Assembly: GCF_000189275.1 (NCBI RefSeq)
Contig: NZ_AEVT01000056.1
Coordinates: 1 to 64,000 of the forward strand
Direction: 5' to 3'
Source of the DNA: Vibrio sinaloensis DSM 21326
Lineage (GTDB): Bacteria > Pseudomonadota > Gammaproteobacteria > Enterobacterales > Vibrionaceae
Length of the DNA: 64,000 bases
This document shows positions 1 to 8,722 of the stretch, piece after piece. A program made the translations under genes and the position numbers. The notes beneath the pieces were generated by a model. That model searched no databases. It worked only from the letters and a program-made list of their open reading frames with translations, and had not been told where the DNA came from. Each line of letters starts with the position of its first letter. Positions within the stretch are counted from its first letter, which is position 1.

Positions 1-29
1 AAAAAGCCAGCGTAATGCTGGCTTTTTTG
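1..29. terminator. Intrinsic terminator, probably bidirectional
   Basis: An inverted repeat (AAAAAGCCAGC, loop GTAAT, GCTGGCTTTTTT) lies three bases past the dctM stop. Read leftwards it ends in a U-run, so it can terminate the dctPQM transcript. The mirror-image T-run on the other strand could serve a gene to the left of the window. Confidence 0.85.
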
Positions 30-32
30 TGA

Positions 33-1418
33 TTACCCATAAGCAACGCTTGGGAACCATAGGACTAACTGCGGCCAAACCACTAAGCAGATCAGTGCTG
101 CAAGCTGGATGACGATAAAAGGGATAACTCCGCGATAGATGTCTTTAAGTGCCACCCCTTCTGGACACACGCCTTTTAAGTAAAACAGCGCAAACCCGAC
201 AGGAGGGGTTAAGAAACTGGTTTGCAGCGCCATTGCAACCAGCATCACAAACCATACTAAGCTTGGATTATCGACCACACCATGACCGTCTAGCTCAATG
301 CCTAAGCTCGCGATGACTGGTGCCAGCAGAGGTAAGGCGATCAGCGTGATTTCAATCCAGTCTAAGAAGAAGCCCAGTAGGAACACGATCAATAGAATGA
401 AAGCAACAATTCCGTATGGACCAAATGGCAGGCCACTTAAAAAGGATTCAATCAACTCATCTCCGCCTAACTCGCGCAGTACCAGTGCAAAACAAGACGC
501 ACCTAAGAAGATCATAAAGATGTATGCGGTGGTTCCATAAGAGGAAAGCAGCACTTCTTTAAGGACTTTAAAGTTCAATTTTCTATTGTATGCCGCCAAC
601 AAGGTTGCACCCATCGCACCAATACCGGAGGCCTCCGTTGGTGTCGCAACACCCGCGAAGATCGAGCCCAATACGCAGAATATCAAAATGACGGTCGGGG
701 TAATGTCTTTGAAAACTTGGAGAATCAAGCCCCACTCGACAGGTTGAACGTCTTCTGGAACAGGTGCTTTGCTCGGGTTCATCTTACCGACGATTAAAAT
801 GTACAAAATGTACAAGCTGCCGAGTAGAAGACCGGGCATGATTGCGCCCATAAACAAGTCACCGACCGACAAACCAAGTTGATCTGCCATAATGACCAGC
901 ATTATCGATGGTGGCAGTAAAATACCTAGGGTGCCCGCTGATGCGACGGTACCTAGTGCCAACGGCAGGTGGTAGCCTTGTCGCATCATGCTAGGTAACG
1001 ACATAACCGTAAGAAGCACCACAGACGCACCGATGATCCCTGTCGAGGCCGCTAAGATAATGCCGATAGCCATAACCGTGATGGCTAAACCACCATGCAC
1101 TTTACCGAACAATGCTTGCATCGAAGACATCAGCTTTTCGGCGATGCCAGATTTGTCGAGCATATTACCCATGAAGATAAACATGGGAAGCGCAACCAAA
1201 ATCCAGTTGTCCATAATCTTATAGATACGGTTAACCACCAAACCAAGACTGGTGTAATCAAGACCAGTGAAGGTATCTAGATAGATGTCGGCAAAATAAC
1301 CAATAGCGGCAAAGACCACACCAATGCCACCCAACACGTAGGCGACGGGGATGCCAGTGAACAACAAGAGGATAAATGAGCCAAACATGGCGATAACAAT
1401 CCATTCATTAGCTTCCAT
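33..1418 (-). CDS. dctM: TRAP transporter large permease DctM
   Basis: This is the large membrane subunit (about 461 residues, usual length 430-460) of a tripartite ATP-independent periplasmic transporter, which imports organic acids using the sodium gradient. The sequence is hydrophobic throughout with about a dozen membrane segments, and the DctM-family phrases ALPMFIFMGNML and GTLGILLPPS are visible. I place the start at the ATG preceding EANEWI, because it has AAGGAG six bases upstream. The reading frame stays open for 14 more codons upstream, but inside dctQ and without a ribosome binding site. It overlaps the end of dctQ by 11 bases, so the two are translationally coupled. It is the last gene of the dctPQM unit. 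Confidence 0.93.
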   Translation of the reverse strand: MEANEWIVIAMFGSFILLLFTGIPVAYVLGGIGVVFAAIGYFADIYLDTFTGLDYTSLGLVVNRIYKIMDNWILVALPMFIFMGNMLDKSGIAEKLMSSMQALFGKVHGGLAITVMAIGIILAASTGIIGASVVLLTVMSLPSMMRQGYHLPLALGTVASAGTLGILLPPSIMLVIMADQLGLSVGDLFMGAIMPGLLLGSLYILYILIVGKMNPSKAPVPEDVQPVEWGLILQVFKDITPTVILIFCVLGSIFAGVATPTEASGIGAMGATLLAAYNRKLNFKVLKEVLLSSYGTTAYIFMIFLGASCFALVLRELGGDELIESFLSGLPFGPYGIVAFILLIVFLLGFFLDWIEITLIALPLLAPVIASLGIELDGHGVVDNPSLVWFVMLVAMALQTSFLTPPVGFALFYLKGVCPEGVALKDIYRGVIPFIVIQLAALICLVVWPQLVLWFPSVAYG

Positions 1419-1962
1419 GATTTGCTCCTTGAGTGGCTTCACCTTTAAACAGGGTTTCAATATTGCGTAAGATTCGGGCGACCATCGAGAGCAGTAATAG
1501 GCAGAAACTCAGCGGAATGACGCTCTTGATTAGCCAGCGATAGGGCAGGCCAGAAGGTGATGCGGAACTCTCGTTGACTCGCCAAGACTCGTAGGCAAAG
1601 TCGTAAGAGTGCAAAATGACCACAACAACAAATGGAATCGCCAGCAAGGTCAGACCAAACAAATCAACCAAGGCTTTTTTACGTTCACTGAAGTTGTGAT
1701 AAAAGAGATCAACACGCACATGTAAGTTGGTAATTTGCGCATAAGCCGTGCCGAACATAACTGCGGTGGCGTATAAGTGCCATTGTAGCTCTTCAAGCGC
1801 TATCTGACCGTTGGCAAAAACTTTGCGTAGAACCACTTGAGTGATGATCACTAAAACTAGGCATAGGTTTGTCCACGCTAGTACACGGCTAATGCCAGTT
1901 ATGGCGCTCTCTATGTGGCTATACAATGGGACGGTGGGGGTAGAATACAGTACCTTGCTCAC
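1408..1962 (-). CDS. dctQ: TRAP transporter small permease DctQ
   Basis: This is the small four-helix membrane subunit (about 184 residues) that pairs with DctM. Hydrophobic segments occur near residues 25-50, 65-80, 108-130 and 150-172, and the phrases ALEELQWHLYA and HVRVDLFY are typical of DctQ. The chosen start is GTG at 1962, preceded by AAGGAG with a six-base spacer. The frame also stays open to a TTG at 2013, but that codon has no ribosome binding site and would add a non-conserved N-terminus. It lies 62 bases after dctP and overlaps dctM by 11 bases. Confidence 0.87.
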   Translation of the reverse strand: MSKVLYSTPTVPLYSHIESAITGISRVLAWTNLCLVLVIITQVVLRKVFANGQIALEELQWHLYATAVMFGTAYAQITNLHVRVDLFYHNFSERKKALVDLFGLTLLAIPFVVVVILHSYDFAYESWRVNESSASPSGLPYRWLIKSVIPLSFCLLLLSMVARILRNIETLFKGEATQGANHGS

Positions 1963-2024
1963 TGGCAACTCCTTACAACCAATGGCCGACAAAGTGCCGG
2001 CCAACAGGTCCAATTCACATAGGG

Positions 2025-3098
2025 TTATTGATTTTGTGTTTCACGAGGTAAGAAGCCGTTCGCTGACCATAGAGCGTAGCCTTTACGGAACTCACTCAGG
2101 TCATTCCAAACTTTATCAAAGAAAGGATCGGCGGTTTTCTTCTCATCAACCACTTCAAGCCAAGTTGTTTCAAATAGATTGAGCATCTCGTCATTCCAGT
2201 AGCGGATTTCTACGCCGTTTTCTTTGGCCTTTTGCATCGCTGAGTACTGCAACGCTTCACCTTCGGCAATGGAGTAAGTCATGGTTGCCATACAAGTGGT
2301 TTCTACCGCTGCTTGCTGAGCATCACTCATCTTGCCCCAAGTATCTTTGTTTATAAGTAGCTCAAATACCGTCGATTGTTGGTGCCAGCCTGGGAAGTAG
2401 TTGTATTTGGCGACTTTATGGAAGCCTAAGCGTTGGTCAATGGCGGGTTGAGAGAATTCAGATGCATCAATCGCGCCTTTCTCTAAGGCACCAAAGATTT
2501 CACCGCCCGGTAGCTGTACCGTGCCCACACCAAGCTTTTCCATTACAGATGCGCCTAAACCGAAGAAGCGCATGTTGAGACCTTTAAGATCTTCTGGTTT
2601 TTCAATTGGTTTGCGGAACCAACCTGATGTTTCAGGTGAGATGATCGCACAAGGAACGACTTTAACGTTGTAGCCGCCCTCATCGTACATTTGTTGATAA
2701 AGTTTTAAGCCGTTACCAAAGAACAGCCATGCCATGTATTCACCAGCTTCGGGGCCGAATGGAACGGCGGAGAACAGAGCAGAGGCAGGCAACTTACCTT
2801 GCCAGTAACCGGCAGTTGAGTAACCAGAGTTGACTTTACCTGTCGAAACGGCATCGAGAATTTCTGCAGGGCTGACAAGCTTGCCAGGCTCGTAGATCTT
2901 CATTTTGATCGTTCCGCCTGAAGTCTTCGTGATGTGGTCTGCATACCACTGAATTGGCGTGCCTAGAGCCGGTAGGTGACTACCAAATGCAATGGGGGTT
3001 TTGAGCAGGATTTTTTTATCTGCCGCGTGAGCGGACATAGAGATTCCTGTCGCGGTAATTGCAAGTGCGGTCGCTATGGCAGCTTTCTTCAGGTTCAT
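2025..3098 (-). CDS. dctP: TRAP transporter periplasmic solute-binding protein DctP (TakP-like)
   Basis: This is the periplasmic substrate-binding subunit (357 residues). Residues 1-25 form a Sec signal peptide ending SAHA-ADK. The phrases LKGLNMRFFGLG and VQLPGGEIFGALEKGAIDASE place it in the DctP branch that includes the alpha-keto-acid binder TakP, and the Arg in NMRFF is the family's carboxylate-binding arginine. In TakP, as I recall it, the next stretch reads EWVGPYDD. Here it reads SEFSQPAIDQ, so the ligand probably differs from a simple pyruvate-type acid. The start has AAGGAG upstream. The gene heads the dctPQM unit and is divergent from a two-component system that probably senses the same solute. 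Confidence 0.92.
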   Translation of the reverse strand: MNLKKAAIATALAITATGISMSAHAADKKILLKTPIAFGSHLPALGTPIQWYADHITKTSGGTIKMKIYEPGKLVSPAEILDAVSTGKVNSGYSTAGYWQGKLPASALFSAVPFGPEAGEYMAWLFFGNGLKLYQQMYDEGGYNVKVVPCAIISPETSGWFRKPIEKPEDLKGLNMRFFGLGASVMEKLGVGTVQLPGGEIFGALEKGAIDASEFSQPAIDQRLGFHKVAKYNYFPGWHQQSTVFELLINKDTWGKMSDAQQAAVETTCMATMTYSIAEGEALQYSAMQKAKENGVEIRYWNDEMLNLFETTWLEVVDEKKTADPFFDKVWNDLSEFRKGYALWSANGFLPRETQNQ

Positions 3099-3242
3099 GG
3101 TGTTCTCCTTATTAGACTTTGTTCCATGTCGATATTTATAAATGTGAACGCCGCGTAGTAATTTGTGTTAATGCGATGTTACATTTGAGGCTAAGTGTAG
3201 AGGGGAGATTTATTGCTCTCTATTGGCAAAATTGCGCAAATT

Positions 3243-3273
3243 TTATCCGTAGAAAACGCAGAATTCCGGATAA
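3243..3273. promoter_or_regulatory. Inverted repeat in the divergent dctP / histidine kinase promoter region
   Basis: The 212-base divergent region holds a perfect 7-bp inverted repeat, TTATCCG ... CGGATAA, separated by 17 bases, and a TTGCGCAA palindrome at 3232-3239. Either could be the operator for the NarL-type regulator or the LysR regulator encoded to the right. I cannot assign a promoter with confidence. Role inferred from position only. Confidence 0.35.
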
Positions 3274-3310
3274 TCTTTCAGTAAAACTACGTACAAGCCT
3301 GGATGAAGTT

Positions 3311-4696
3311 ATGGGATTTGTAAGCAATAGAAGACTGACACTAAATATCATTTTGTTATCAATTGTCCCCTTGATAGTGGTGGTCGCAATTGTTGCAAGT
3401 ATCCTATTTAGTCAAGCAAAACAACTGGTTGAGGAGCAAGTTTCATTAACCAGAGGAAATGTACTGGCGGTAAAAAAGCAGGAACTTAAGCAGTACGTAG
3501 AAATGGCAGTCAAAAGTATTGAGCCTTACTACTCAGATGAGGCGTTAACGCCTGAGTTAGCGCAGCAAATTGTTATCGAAAAGTTGAGCCAGCTCACGTA
3601 CGGAAGTGATGGTTACTTCTTTGCCTATACCTGGGAAGGGGATGCTTTGGTCTTGCCTTATCAAACTGAGCGTATTGGGAAGAACTGGTGGGACGTGGAA
3701 GATGTACAAGGTAAAAAGTTATTGCAAGAGCTGATCAAAGTATCTCGTCAAGGCGGAGGGTTTGTTGATTATTTATGGCATAAACCTTCAAAGAAAGAGC
3801 CGTTACCAAAGTTGAGTTATGCGGTTTCATTAGATAAATGGCAGTGGATGGTCGGCACAGGCGTGTACCTTGATGATATTGAACGTCAAGTTGCCCATAT
3901 GGAAAATGGGTTTGATCAGAATATCGGCAAGACGAGTACTGCTGTGTTTGGGGTGATGTTCATTGCAGTAACGGTAATTGCGGTGTTAGGTGCATCACTG
4001 AATTTAAATGTCAGACGTTTAGCAAACCAACAACTGAGTATTCTTAACCAACAAATCATTGATTCGCAGGAAAATGAGCGCCGACGCGTTTCACGTGAGC
4101 TGCATGACGGTGTAAACCAACTGCTCGTTGCCGCTAAGTATCGCTTGGATAACGTGGGCAAAGAACAAGACGAACAGAAAAAGGAATTTGAGCTTGATGC
4201 GAGCAAGAATGCCATGGAGCAGGCGATCGTTGAGCTAAGAAGAATATCAAGAGATTTAAGGCCCCCACAATTGGATGATTTGGGCTTAGTGGCGGGCATA
4301 GAAGCGTATATCAATGAACTGCGCGACCGCAGTCAACTTGAGTTGGTGTTTGAACACGATATTGATGGTGAGGAGTTCCTACCGGAAGTAGAAACAACCT
4401 TATATCGAGTTGTACAAGAGTCGCTGCACAATGTAGAGAAACACGCCAATGCGCAAGGGGTCGACGTCATCATGCAGCGCGAGGGGCATATGTTGATACT
4501 CACCATCAGTGACGATGGCGTCGGTATCCCTGCAAAACAGCTAAAATCGAATAAAAGGAACAAAGCTCACTTCGAACACATGGGTTTGCAAAATATGAAA
4601 GAGCGAATCCAAGCGATTGGAGGTGTGTTTGCGGTAAATAGTGAACCCGGACAAGGGACGGAAGTACGGGTGAGCTTAAACATGGAGTTTGTATGA
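3311..4696 (+). CDS. Membrane sensor histidine kinase with single Cache domain (HisKA_3 family)
   Basis: This is a NarX/DegS-type sensor kinase (about 461 residues). Residues 8-32 form the first membrane helix. They are followed by a single Cache_2 ligand domain with the hallmark YGSDGYFFAY and GGGFVDYLWHKPS, then a second helix near 198-225. The HisKA_3 phosphoacceptor is His265 in SRELHDGVNQ, and the ATPase domain shows VVQESLHNVEKHA and DDGVGIP. I chose the ATG at 3311, directly before the first membrane helix. The frame is open further upstream but translates to non-family sequence. Its ribosome binding site is weak. It overlaps the response-regulator start by ATGA. Cache_2 kinases beside TRAP genes generally sense small organic acids, so a link to dctPQM is likely. 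Confidence 0.88.
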   Translation: MGFVSNRRLTLNIILLSIVPLIVVVAIVASILFSQAKQLVEEQVSLTRGNVLAVKKQELKQYVEMAVKSIEPYYSDEALTPELAQQIVIEKLSQLTYGSDGYFFAYTWEGDALVLPYQTERIGKNWWDVEDVQGKKLLQELIKVSRQGGGFVDYLWHKPSKKEPLPKLSYAVSLDKWQWMVGTGVYLDDIERQVAHMENGFDQNIGKTSTAVFGVMFIAVTVIAVLGASLNLNVRRLANQQLSILNQQIIDSQENERRRVSRELHDGVNQLLVAAKYRLDNVGKEQDEQKKEFELDASKNAMEQAIVELRRISRDLRPPQLDDLGLVAGIEAYINELRDRSQLELVFEHDIDGEEFLPEVETTLYRVVQESLHNVEKHANAQGVDVIMQREGHMLILTISDDGVGIPAKQLKSNKRNKAHFEHMGLQNMKERIQAIGGVFAVNSEPGQGTEVRVSLNMEFV

Positions 4697-5322
4697 TTAA
4701 ATTAGTATTGGCCGATGATCATCGTTTGATGCAAGACGGGTTGAAATCTCGCCTCGAACGGGAAGATAACTTGGACATATTGGCTTGTGTGGGTACGGGT
4801 AGTGATGCGCTTGAGAAAACACTGTGCTTAAAGCCAGATGTGTTACTGCTTGATATCAACATGCCACAGTTGAACGGGATTGAAGTACTTGAAGAGCTTG
4901 CCAAGAGTGGCTCGGAAACGGCGGTGATCATGCTGTCTATGCATGACAGTCGAGATTACGTGGTACGATCGGTGAAAGCCGGCGCGAAAGGCTACGTACT
5001 AAAAGATGTCGGTTCTGAAGAACTGGTTATGGCGATTAATCAGGTCGCTCAAGGTCGTTCTTATCTTTGCCCTCAGGCATCGGATAGACTGCTTGAGCAG
5101 ATCAACGAAGAGCCCGAGCAGAAAGACGATACGTTATCAAAAAGAGAGTCTGATGTGCTTAAAGCCATTGCGAATGGTGCCTGCAATAAAGAGATTGCGG
5201 ATTCTCTGCATATCAGCGTCCGAACGGTGGAAACCCATCGCTTGAGAATCAAGAAAAAACTCGGCGCCACTTCGACCGCTGCGCTGGTTAAGTTAGCGTT
5301 ACAAAAGGGCTTGGTTACCTGA
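4693..5322 (+). CDS. NarL/FixJ-family response regulator
   Basis: This is the cognate regulator (209 residues) of the upstream kinase. It has an N-terminal receiver with acidic pocket DDH, phospho-acceptor Asp54 in LLLDINMP and the conserved Lys in GYVLKD. A C-terminal LuxR-type helix-turn-helix follows: LSKRESDVLKAIANG, then NKEIADSLHISVRTVETHR. ATG overlaps the kinase stop (ATGA) with GGAG upstream, so both proteins are made together. Its targets are probably dctPQM and/or the downstream CoA-transferase genes, by inference from position. Confidence 0.93.
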   Translation: MIKLVLADDHRLMQDGLKSRLEREDNLDILACVGTGSDALEKTLCLKPDVLLLDINMPQLNGIEVLEELAKSGSETAVIMLSMHDSRDYVVRSVKAGAKGYVLKDVGSEELVMAINQVAQGRSYLCPQASDRLLEQINEEPEQKDDTLSKRESDVLKAIANGACNKEIADSLHISVRTVETHRLRIKKKLGATSTAALVKLALQKGLVT

Positions 5323-6260
5323 TGTCGCAAAATTTACTCTCTAGTCGTCAACCCATCTTAGACAAAATTGTCTTTTTTTGCGCAGTGGTGCGCAGCGGAT
5401 CTTTCCGAGAAGCCTCCCTGCAACAAGGGATTTCCCCTGCGGCGGGCAGCCGCTGGGTGAAAGAGCTGGAAGCGTCTTTATCTGTCGAACTTATTAAGCG
5501 CAGTACACGGCAATTGGTGCCGACACAAGCGGGGCAGTTGCTGTTTCAGCGCTTTTCACCAATGCTTCCTGATATCAATAGTTTGTGTGAAGAAGTGCAA
5601 AATCTTGCCGATGAGCAACTTGGCGAAATACGCATTTCTTCCACGCCATTATTTGCTCGGCAATACTTGACTAAGATAGTCGCAGAGTACATCAAAATGC
5701 ACCCCAAAGTGAACTTTCGGATCTTTATCGAAGCGGGTGAATTTGATCCCATGAACATTGATTTTGCCTTTCGTGCCAGCGCCAGTTACGAGGGCGAACC
5801 GCAAAGCGATTCGTTGCTCGTTAGAAAACGTATGCTGCGCGAGCCACTTTACCTTTGTGCTTCACCCATTTATATCGAACAACATGGCGAGCCTGTTAAC
5901 CCGCAGCAACTTAAGCAACATCGCTGTCTCTACGCACGTACATTACTGGATGGAACTAGGTGGTGTTTCGAGCGTGATGGCAACATTGATATCGTGACCA
6001 TTCAAGATACTTTGGAATGTGATAATAGTGAAATGCTGCTGGATTTGGCCCTTGCAGATGCTGGGGTAGCTTATCTGCCTCATTCGTTAGTTGCTGACCA
6101 GTTTGAATCAGGGCGACTACTGCAAGTCATGGCGGACTATCAATGCGCTAGTTTCGACGTCAACATGTTTTACCGACCAAGAACTCCGATGCCAGAGCGT
6201 TGTAGCGGCTTTAAACGTTTTTTACTTTCGTACATGCAACCTGATCACAATAATTTCTAA
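5322..6260 (+). CDS. LysR-family transcriptional regulator
   Basis: This protein has 312 residues, with an N-terminal winged helix-turn-helix at residues 15-75 (SGSFREASLQQGISPAAGSR) and a LysR substrate-binding domain. The phrase DFAFRAS and the C-terminal arrangement resemble the CrgA/DsdC-like group. Its ATG shares one base with the stop codon of the response regulator, so it belongs to the same transcript. Unlike most LysR genes it is co-directional with the following metabolic genes instead of divergent. It may act as a local regulator of the CoA-transferase/SDR/thiolase set. Confidence 0.9.
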   Translation: MSQNLLSSRQPILDKIVFFCAVVRSGSFREASLQQGISPAAGSRWVKELEASLSVELIKRSTRQLVPTQAGQLLFQRFSPMLPDINSLCEEVQNLADEQLGEIRISSTPLFARQYLTKIVAEYIKMHPKVNFRIFIEAGEFDPMNIDFAFRASASYEGEPQSDSLLVRKRMLREPLYLCASPIYIEQHGEPVNPQQLKQHRCLYARTLLDGTRWCFERDGNIDIVTIQDTLECDNSEMLLDLALADAGVAYLPHSLVADQFESGRLLQVMADYQCASFDVNMFYRPRTPMPERCSGFKRFLLSYMQPDHNNF

Positions 6261-6358
6261 TATGAAATTCACAATCTCTATTTCTGCAATTTTCAATTTG
6301 TCATCGAGCGACTAAGCTGCATTAAGGAAATCAAACAGAGCAATCAAGGAAGAGAGTT

Positions 6359-7927
6359 GTGATTGAAACGCTAACAGCCGAGCAGGCAGCAGCATGGATA
6401 AATGATGACGATACACTATTACTCGGGGGGTTTATTGGCAGTGTGGTACCTGAGGCCATAGAAAGAGCCATTGGGGAGCGTTATCGAGACACTCAGTCTC
6501 CCAAAAATCTAAGTTTGGTGTTTGCCGCCGGTCAAGGTGATGGTAAATCGAAGGCGGTTAACCATCTGGCCCAACCTGGACTGGTTAAATTTGCGATAGG
6601 CGGGCATTGGGGCTTAGTGCCAAAGCTACAGCAATTAGCGACTGACAACTTGATTCAAGGATTCAACCTTCCTCAAGGGATCATCTCCCATCTTTTACGT
6701 GATACCGCAGCGGGTAAGTCAGGCACTGTCAGCAAAGTAGGACTCGGTACTTTTGTCGATCCGCGAATTGAAGGGGGCAAAATTAACCAATCTACACAAC
6801 AAGATTGGGTTGAAGTTATCGACCTGTGTGGGGAAGAGCATCTCTTCTATCGCAAGCTACCAATCACCGTCGCGATTCTGCGGGGAACGACAGCGGATTA
6901 TGACGGCAATATCACCATGGAAGATGAATGCCTGACCGCAGAGAGCCTTGCTGCAGCTCAAGCTGCAAAGAACAATGGTGGTAAGGTTATTGTTCAAGTT
7001 AAACGCCTTGTCGCAAAGGGCAGTTTGGATCCGCACGCGGTTAAAATCCCGGGCATCTTTGTCGACGCTGTCGTGGTGTGTGACAACATAAAGGAGCACA
7101 TGCAGACCTTCGCAACAGAAATGAACCCAGAATTTGTTGGCATCAGAGCTGATTTAGGTGACACTGTCACTCGGGCGACCCCAGTGGTGGAGCAGCAATT
7201 GGATGCTAAGTTATTGATTGCTCGTCGCGCGGCGATGGAACTCAAATCTGGCTCTATACTTAATCTCGGTATCGGCGCTCCAGAGTACATTGCCCAAGTC
7301 GCGCAGCAAGCTGGCGTATTAGAGCAATTTACTCTTACTGTAGAGCCGGGTGCGGTCGGAGGAACTCCGCAAAGCGGGTTAGATTTCGGTGCTTCTCGAT
7401 TACCACAAGCCATTATTGGGCAAGATCAGATGTTTGATTTTTACGATGGAGGCGGTGTTGACCAAGCGTTTCTGGGCTTAGCTCAGTGTGACCAGCTAGG
7501 AGACATTAATGTTTCTCGCTTTGGGAGCAAGATTGCAGGTTGCGGTGGTTTTATCAACATTACTCAGAATGCGAAACAGGTTGTGTTCTGCGGCACTTTC
7601 ACGGCTCAGGGGCTGGAAATTGAAGTGCGAAACAACGAAGTAAACGTCGTTTCAGAAGGTCGACAGAAAAAGTTCATCTCTCAAGTTGAGCAAATTACTT
7701 TTTGCGCAAAACAGGCGTTAATCAACCACAAACCTGTGCTCTATATTACCGAACGGGCCGTATTTAAGTTGTCGCAAGAGGGATTAGAGTTGATTGAAAT
7801 TGCTCCCGGAATCGATATTGAACGAGACGTGCTTGAGCAAATGGCGTTTAAGCCTGTCATTAGTTCGTCACTAAAAGTTATGGATAGTGCCATTTACCAA
7901 ACGGATTTCACTCTTACTATTAAATAA
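6359..7927 (+). CDS. Acyl-CoA:acetate/3-ketoacid CoA-transferase (fused alpha-beta, YdiF-like)
   Basis: This is a class I CoA-transferase in single-chain form (522 residues; E. coli YdiF is 531). It moves CoA from a donor such as acetyl-CoA to a short acid. The alpha half begins LTAEQAAAWINDDDTLLLGG, and the beta half contains the active-site glutamate region TVEPGAVGGTP and the glycine-rich NLGIGAPEYIA. The start is GTG at 6359 with AAGGA upstream. It is 98 bases after the LysR gene and 59 bases before the SDR gene. In this setting the enzyme probably activates the acid imported by dctPQM, for instance acetoacetate or 3-hydroxybutyrate. The substrate is inferred, not seen. Confidence 0.88.
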   Translation: MIETLTAEQAAAWINDDDTLLLGGFIGSVVPEAIERAIGERYRDTQSPKNLSLVFAAGQGDGKSKAVNHLAQPGLVKFAIGGHWGLVPKLQQLATDNLIQGFNLPQGIISHLLRDTAAGKSGTVSKVGLGTFVDPRIEGGKINQSTQQDWVEVIDLCGEEHLFYRKLPITVAILRGTTADYDGNITMEDECLTAESLAAAQAAKNNGGKVIVQVKRLVAKGSLDPHAVKIPGIFVDAVVVCDNIKEHMQTFATEMNPEFVGIRADLGDTVTRATPVVEQQLDAKLLIARRAAMELKSGSILNLGIGAPEYIAQVAQQAGVLEQFTLTVEPGAVGGTPQSGLDFGASRLPQAIIGQDQMFDFYDGGGVDQAFLGLAQCDQLGDINVSRFGSKIAGCGGFINITQNAKQVVFCGTFTAQGLEIEVRNNEVNVVSEGRQKKFISQVEQITFCAKQALINHKPVLYITERAVFKLSQEGLELIEIAPGIDIERDVLEQMAFKPVISSSLKVMDSAIYQTDFTLTIK

Positions 7928-7986
7928 ACACCTAGCACCATTTTAGATATTGTCAGTTAAAAGTCGCTCAAGAAAGGATCAAGATT

Positions 7987-8721
7987 ATGTTTGAAAACAA
8001 GATCTGCGTCGTGACAGGCGCAGCACAAGGAATTGGAAAAGCTATTGTTGAAAGGTTTGCTGAGAATAAGGCGAAATGCATCTACGCCCTAGATATGAAC
8101 AGTCAGGCGCTGAGCGACGCATTTGAGTCGCTACCTAATGTCAACGTAGAGGTGATCAACATATGCGATCGCCAAGCCATAGCGGCACTGGTCGACAAAA
8201 TTCATGCAGAGCAAGGCCGTATAGATGTGCTGGTTAACAATGCTGGTATTACTCGAGACGCGCTGATTGAAAAAATGACCGAAGATGAGTGGGACGCGGT
8301 CGTTAATGTTAATTTGAAAGGGGTATTCAACCTTACCCAAGCCATTGCACCCATCATGATGGAAAACAATTCTGGTTCAATCGTGACCATGTCCTCTGTT
8401 GTCGGAACGGACGGTAATATTGGCCAAAGTAATTATGCAGCGACAAAAGGCGGCGTGATTGCCATGACCAAAGGTTGGGCCAAAGAGTTTGCCAGAAAAG
8501 GCGCTCAAGTGCGTGCTAACTGTGTCGCTCCTGGTTTTGTTGCCACACCGATGACCGCCGATTTACCAGAAAAAGTACTCGATCTAATGAAATCGAAGAC
8601 GCCGTTAGGTCGTATGGGAACACCAGAAGATATCACTAATGGCGTCGAGTTCTTAGCCAGTGACAAGTCGAGCTTTATCACCGGGCAAGTGCTTAAGATT
8701 GACGGAGGGTTGGTGCTCTAA
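7987..8721 (+). CDS. Short-chain dehydrogenase/reductase, FabG/PhaB-like 3-hydroxyacyl-CoA dehydrogenase
   Basis: This is an NAD(P)-dependent SDR of 244 residues. It has the cofactor motif TGAAQGIG at residues 10-17, NNAG near residue 84, the catalytic Ser in TMSSVVG and YAATK for the catalytic Tyr and Lys. The C-terminus, FITGQVLKIDGGLVL, is typical of FabG/PhaB enzymes. It is one base from the thiolase start and follows a CoA-transferase. It therefore more likely interconverts 3-hydroxybutyryl-CoA and acetoacetyl-CoA than serves fatty-acid synthesis. Direction and cofactor cannot be read from the sequence. Confidence 0.85.
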   Translation: MFENKICVVTGAAQGIGKAIVERFAENKAKCIYALDMNSQALSDAFESLPNVNVEVINICDRQAIAALVDKIHAEQGRIDVLVNNAGITRDALIEKMTEDEWDAVVNVNLKGVFNLTQAIAPIMMENNSGSIVTMSSVVGTDGNIGQSNYAATKGGVIAMTKGWAKEFARKGAQVRANCVAPGFVATPMTADLPEKVLDLMKSKTPLGRMGTPEDITNGVEFLASDKSSFITGQVLKIDGGLVL

Positions 8722-8722
8722 G

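Noticed and set aside
3222..3240. Possible sigma-54 promoter TTGGCAAAATTGCGCA between dctP and the kinase gene
   Set aside because: The spacing between GG and GC is nine bases in place of ten, and the -24 element is poor.
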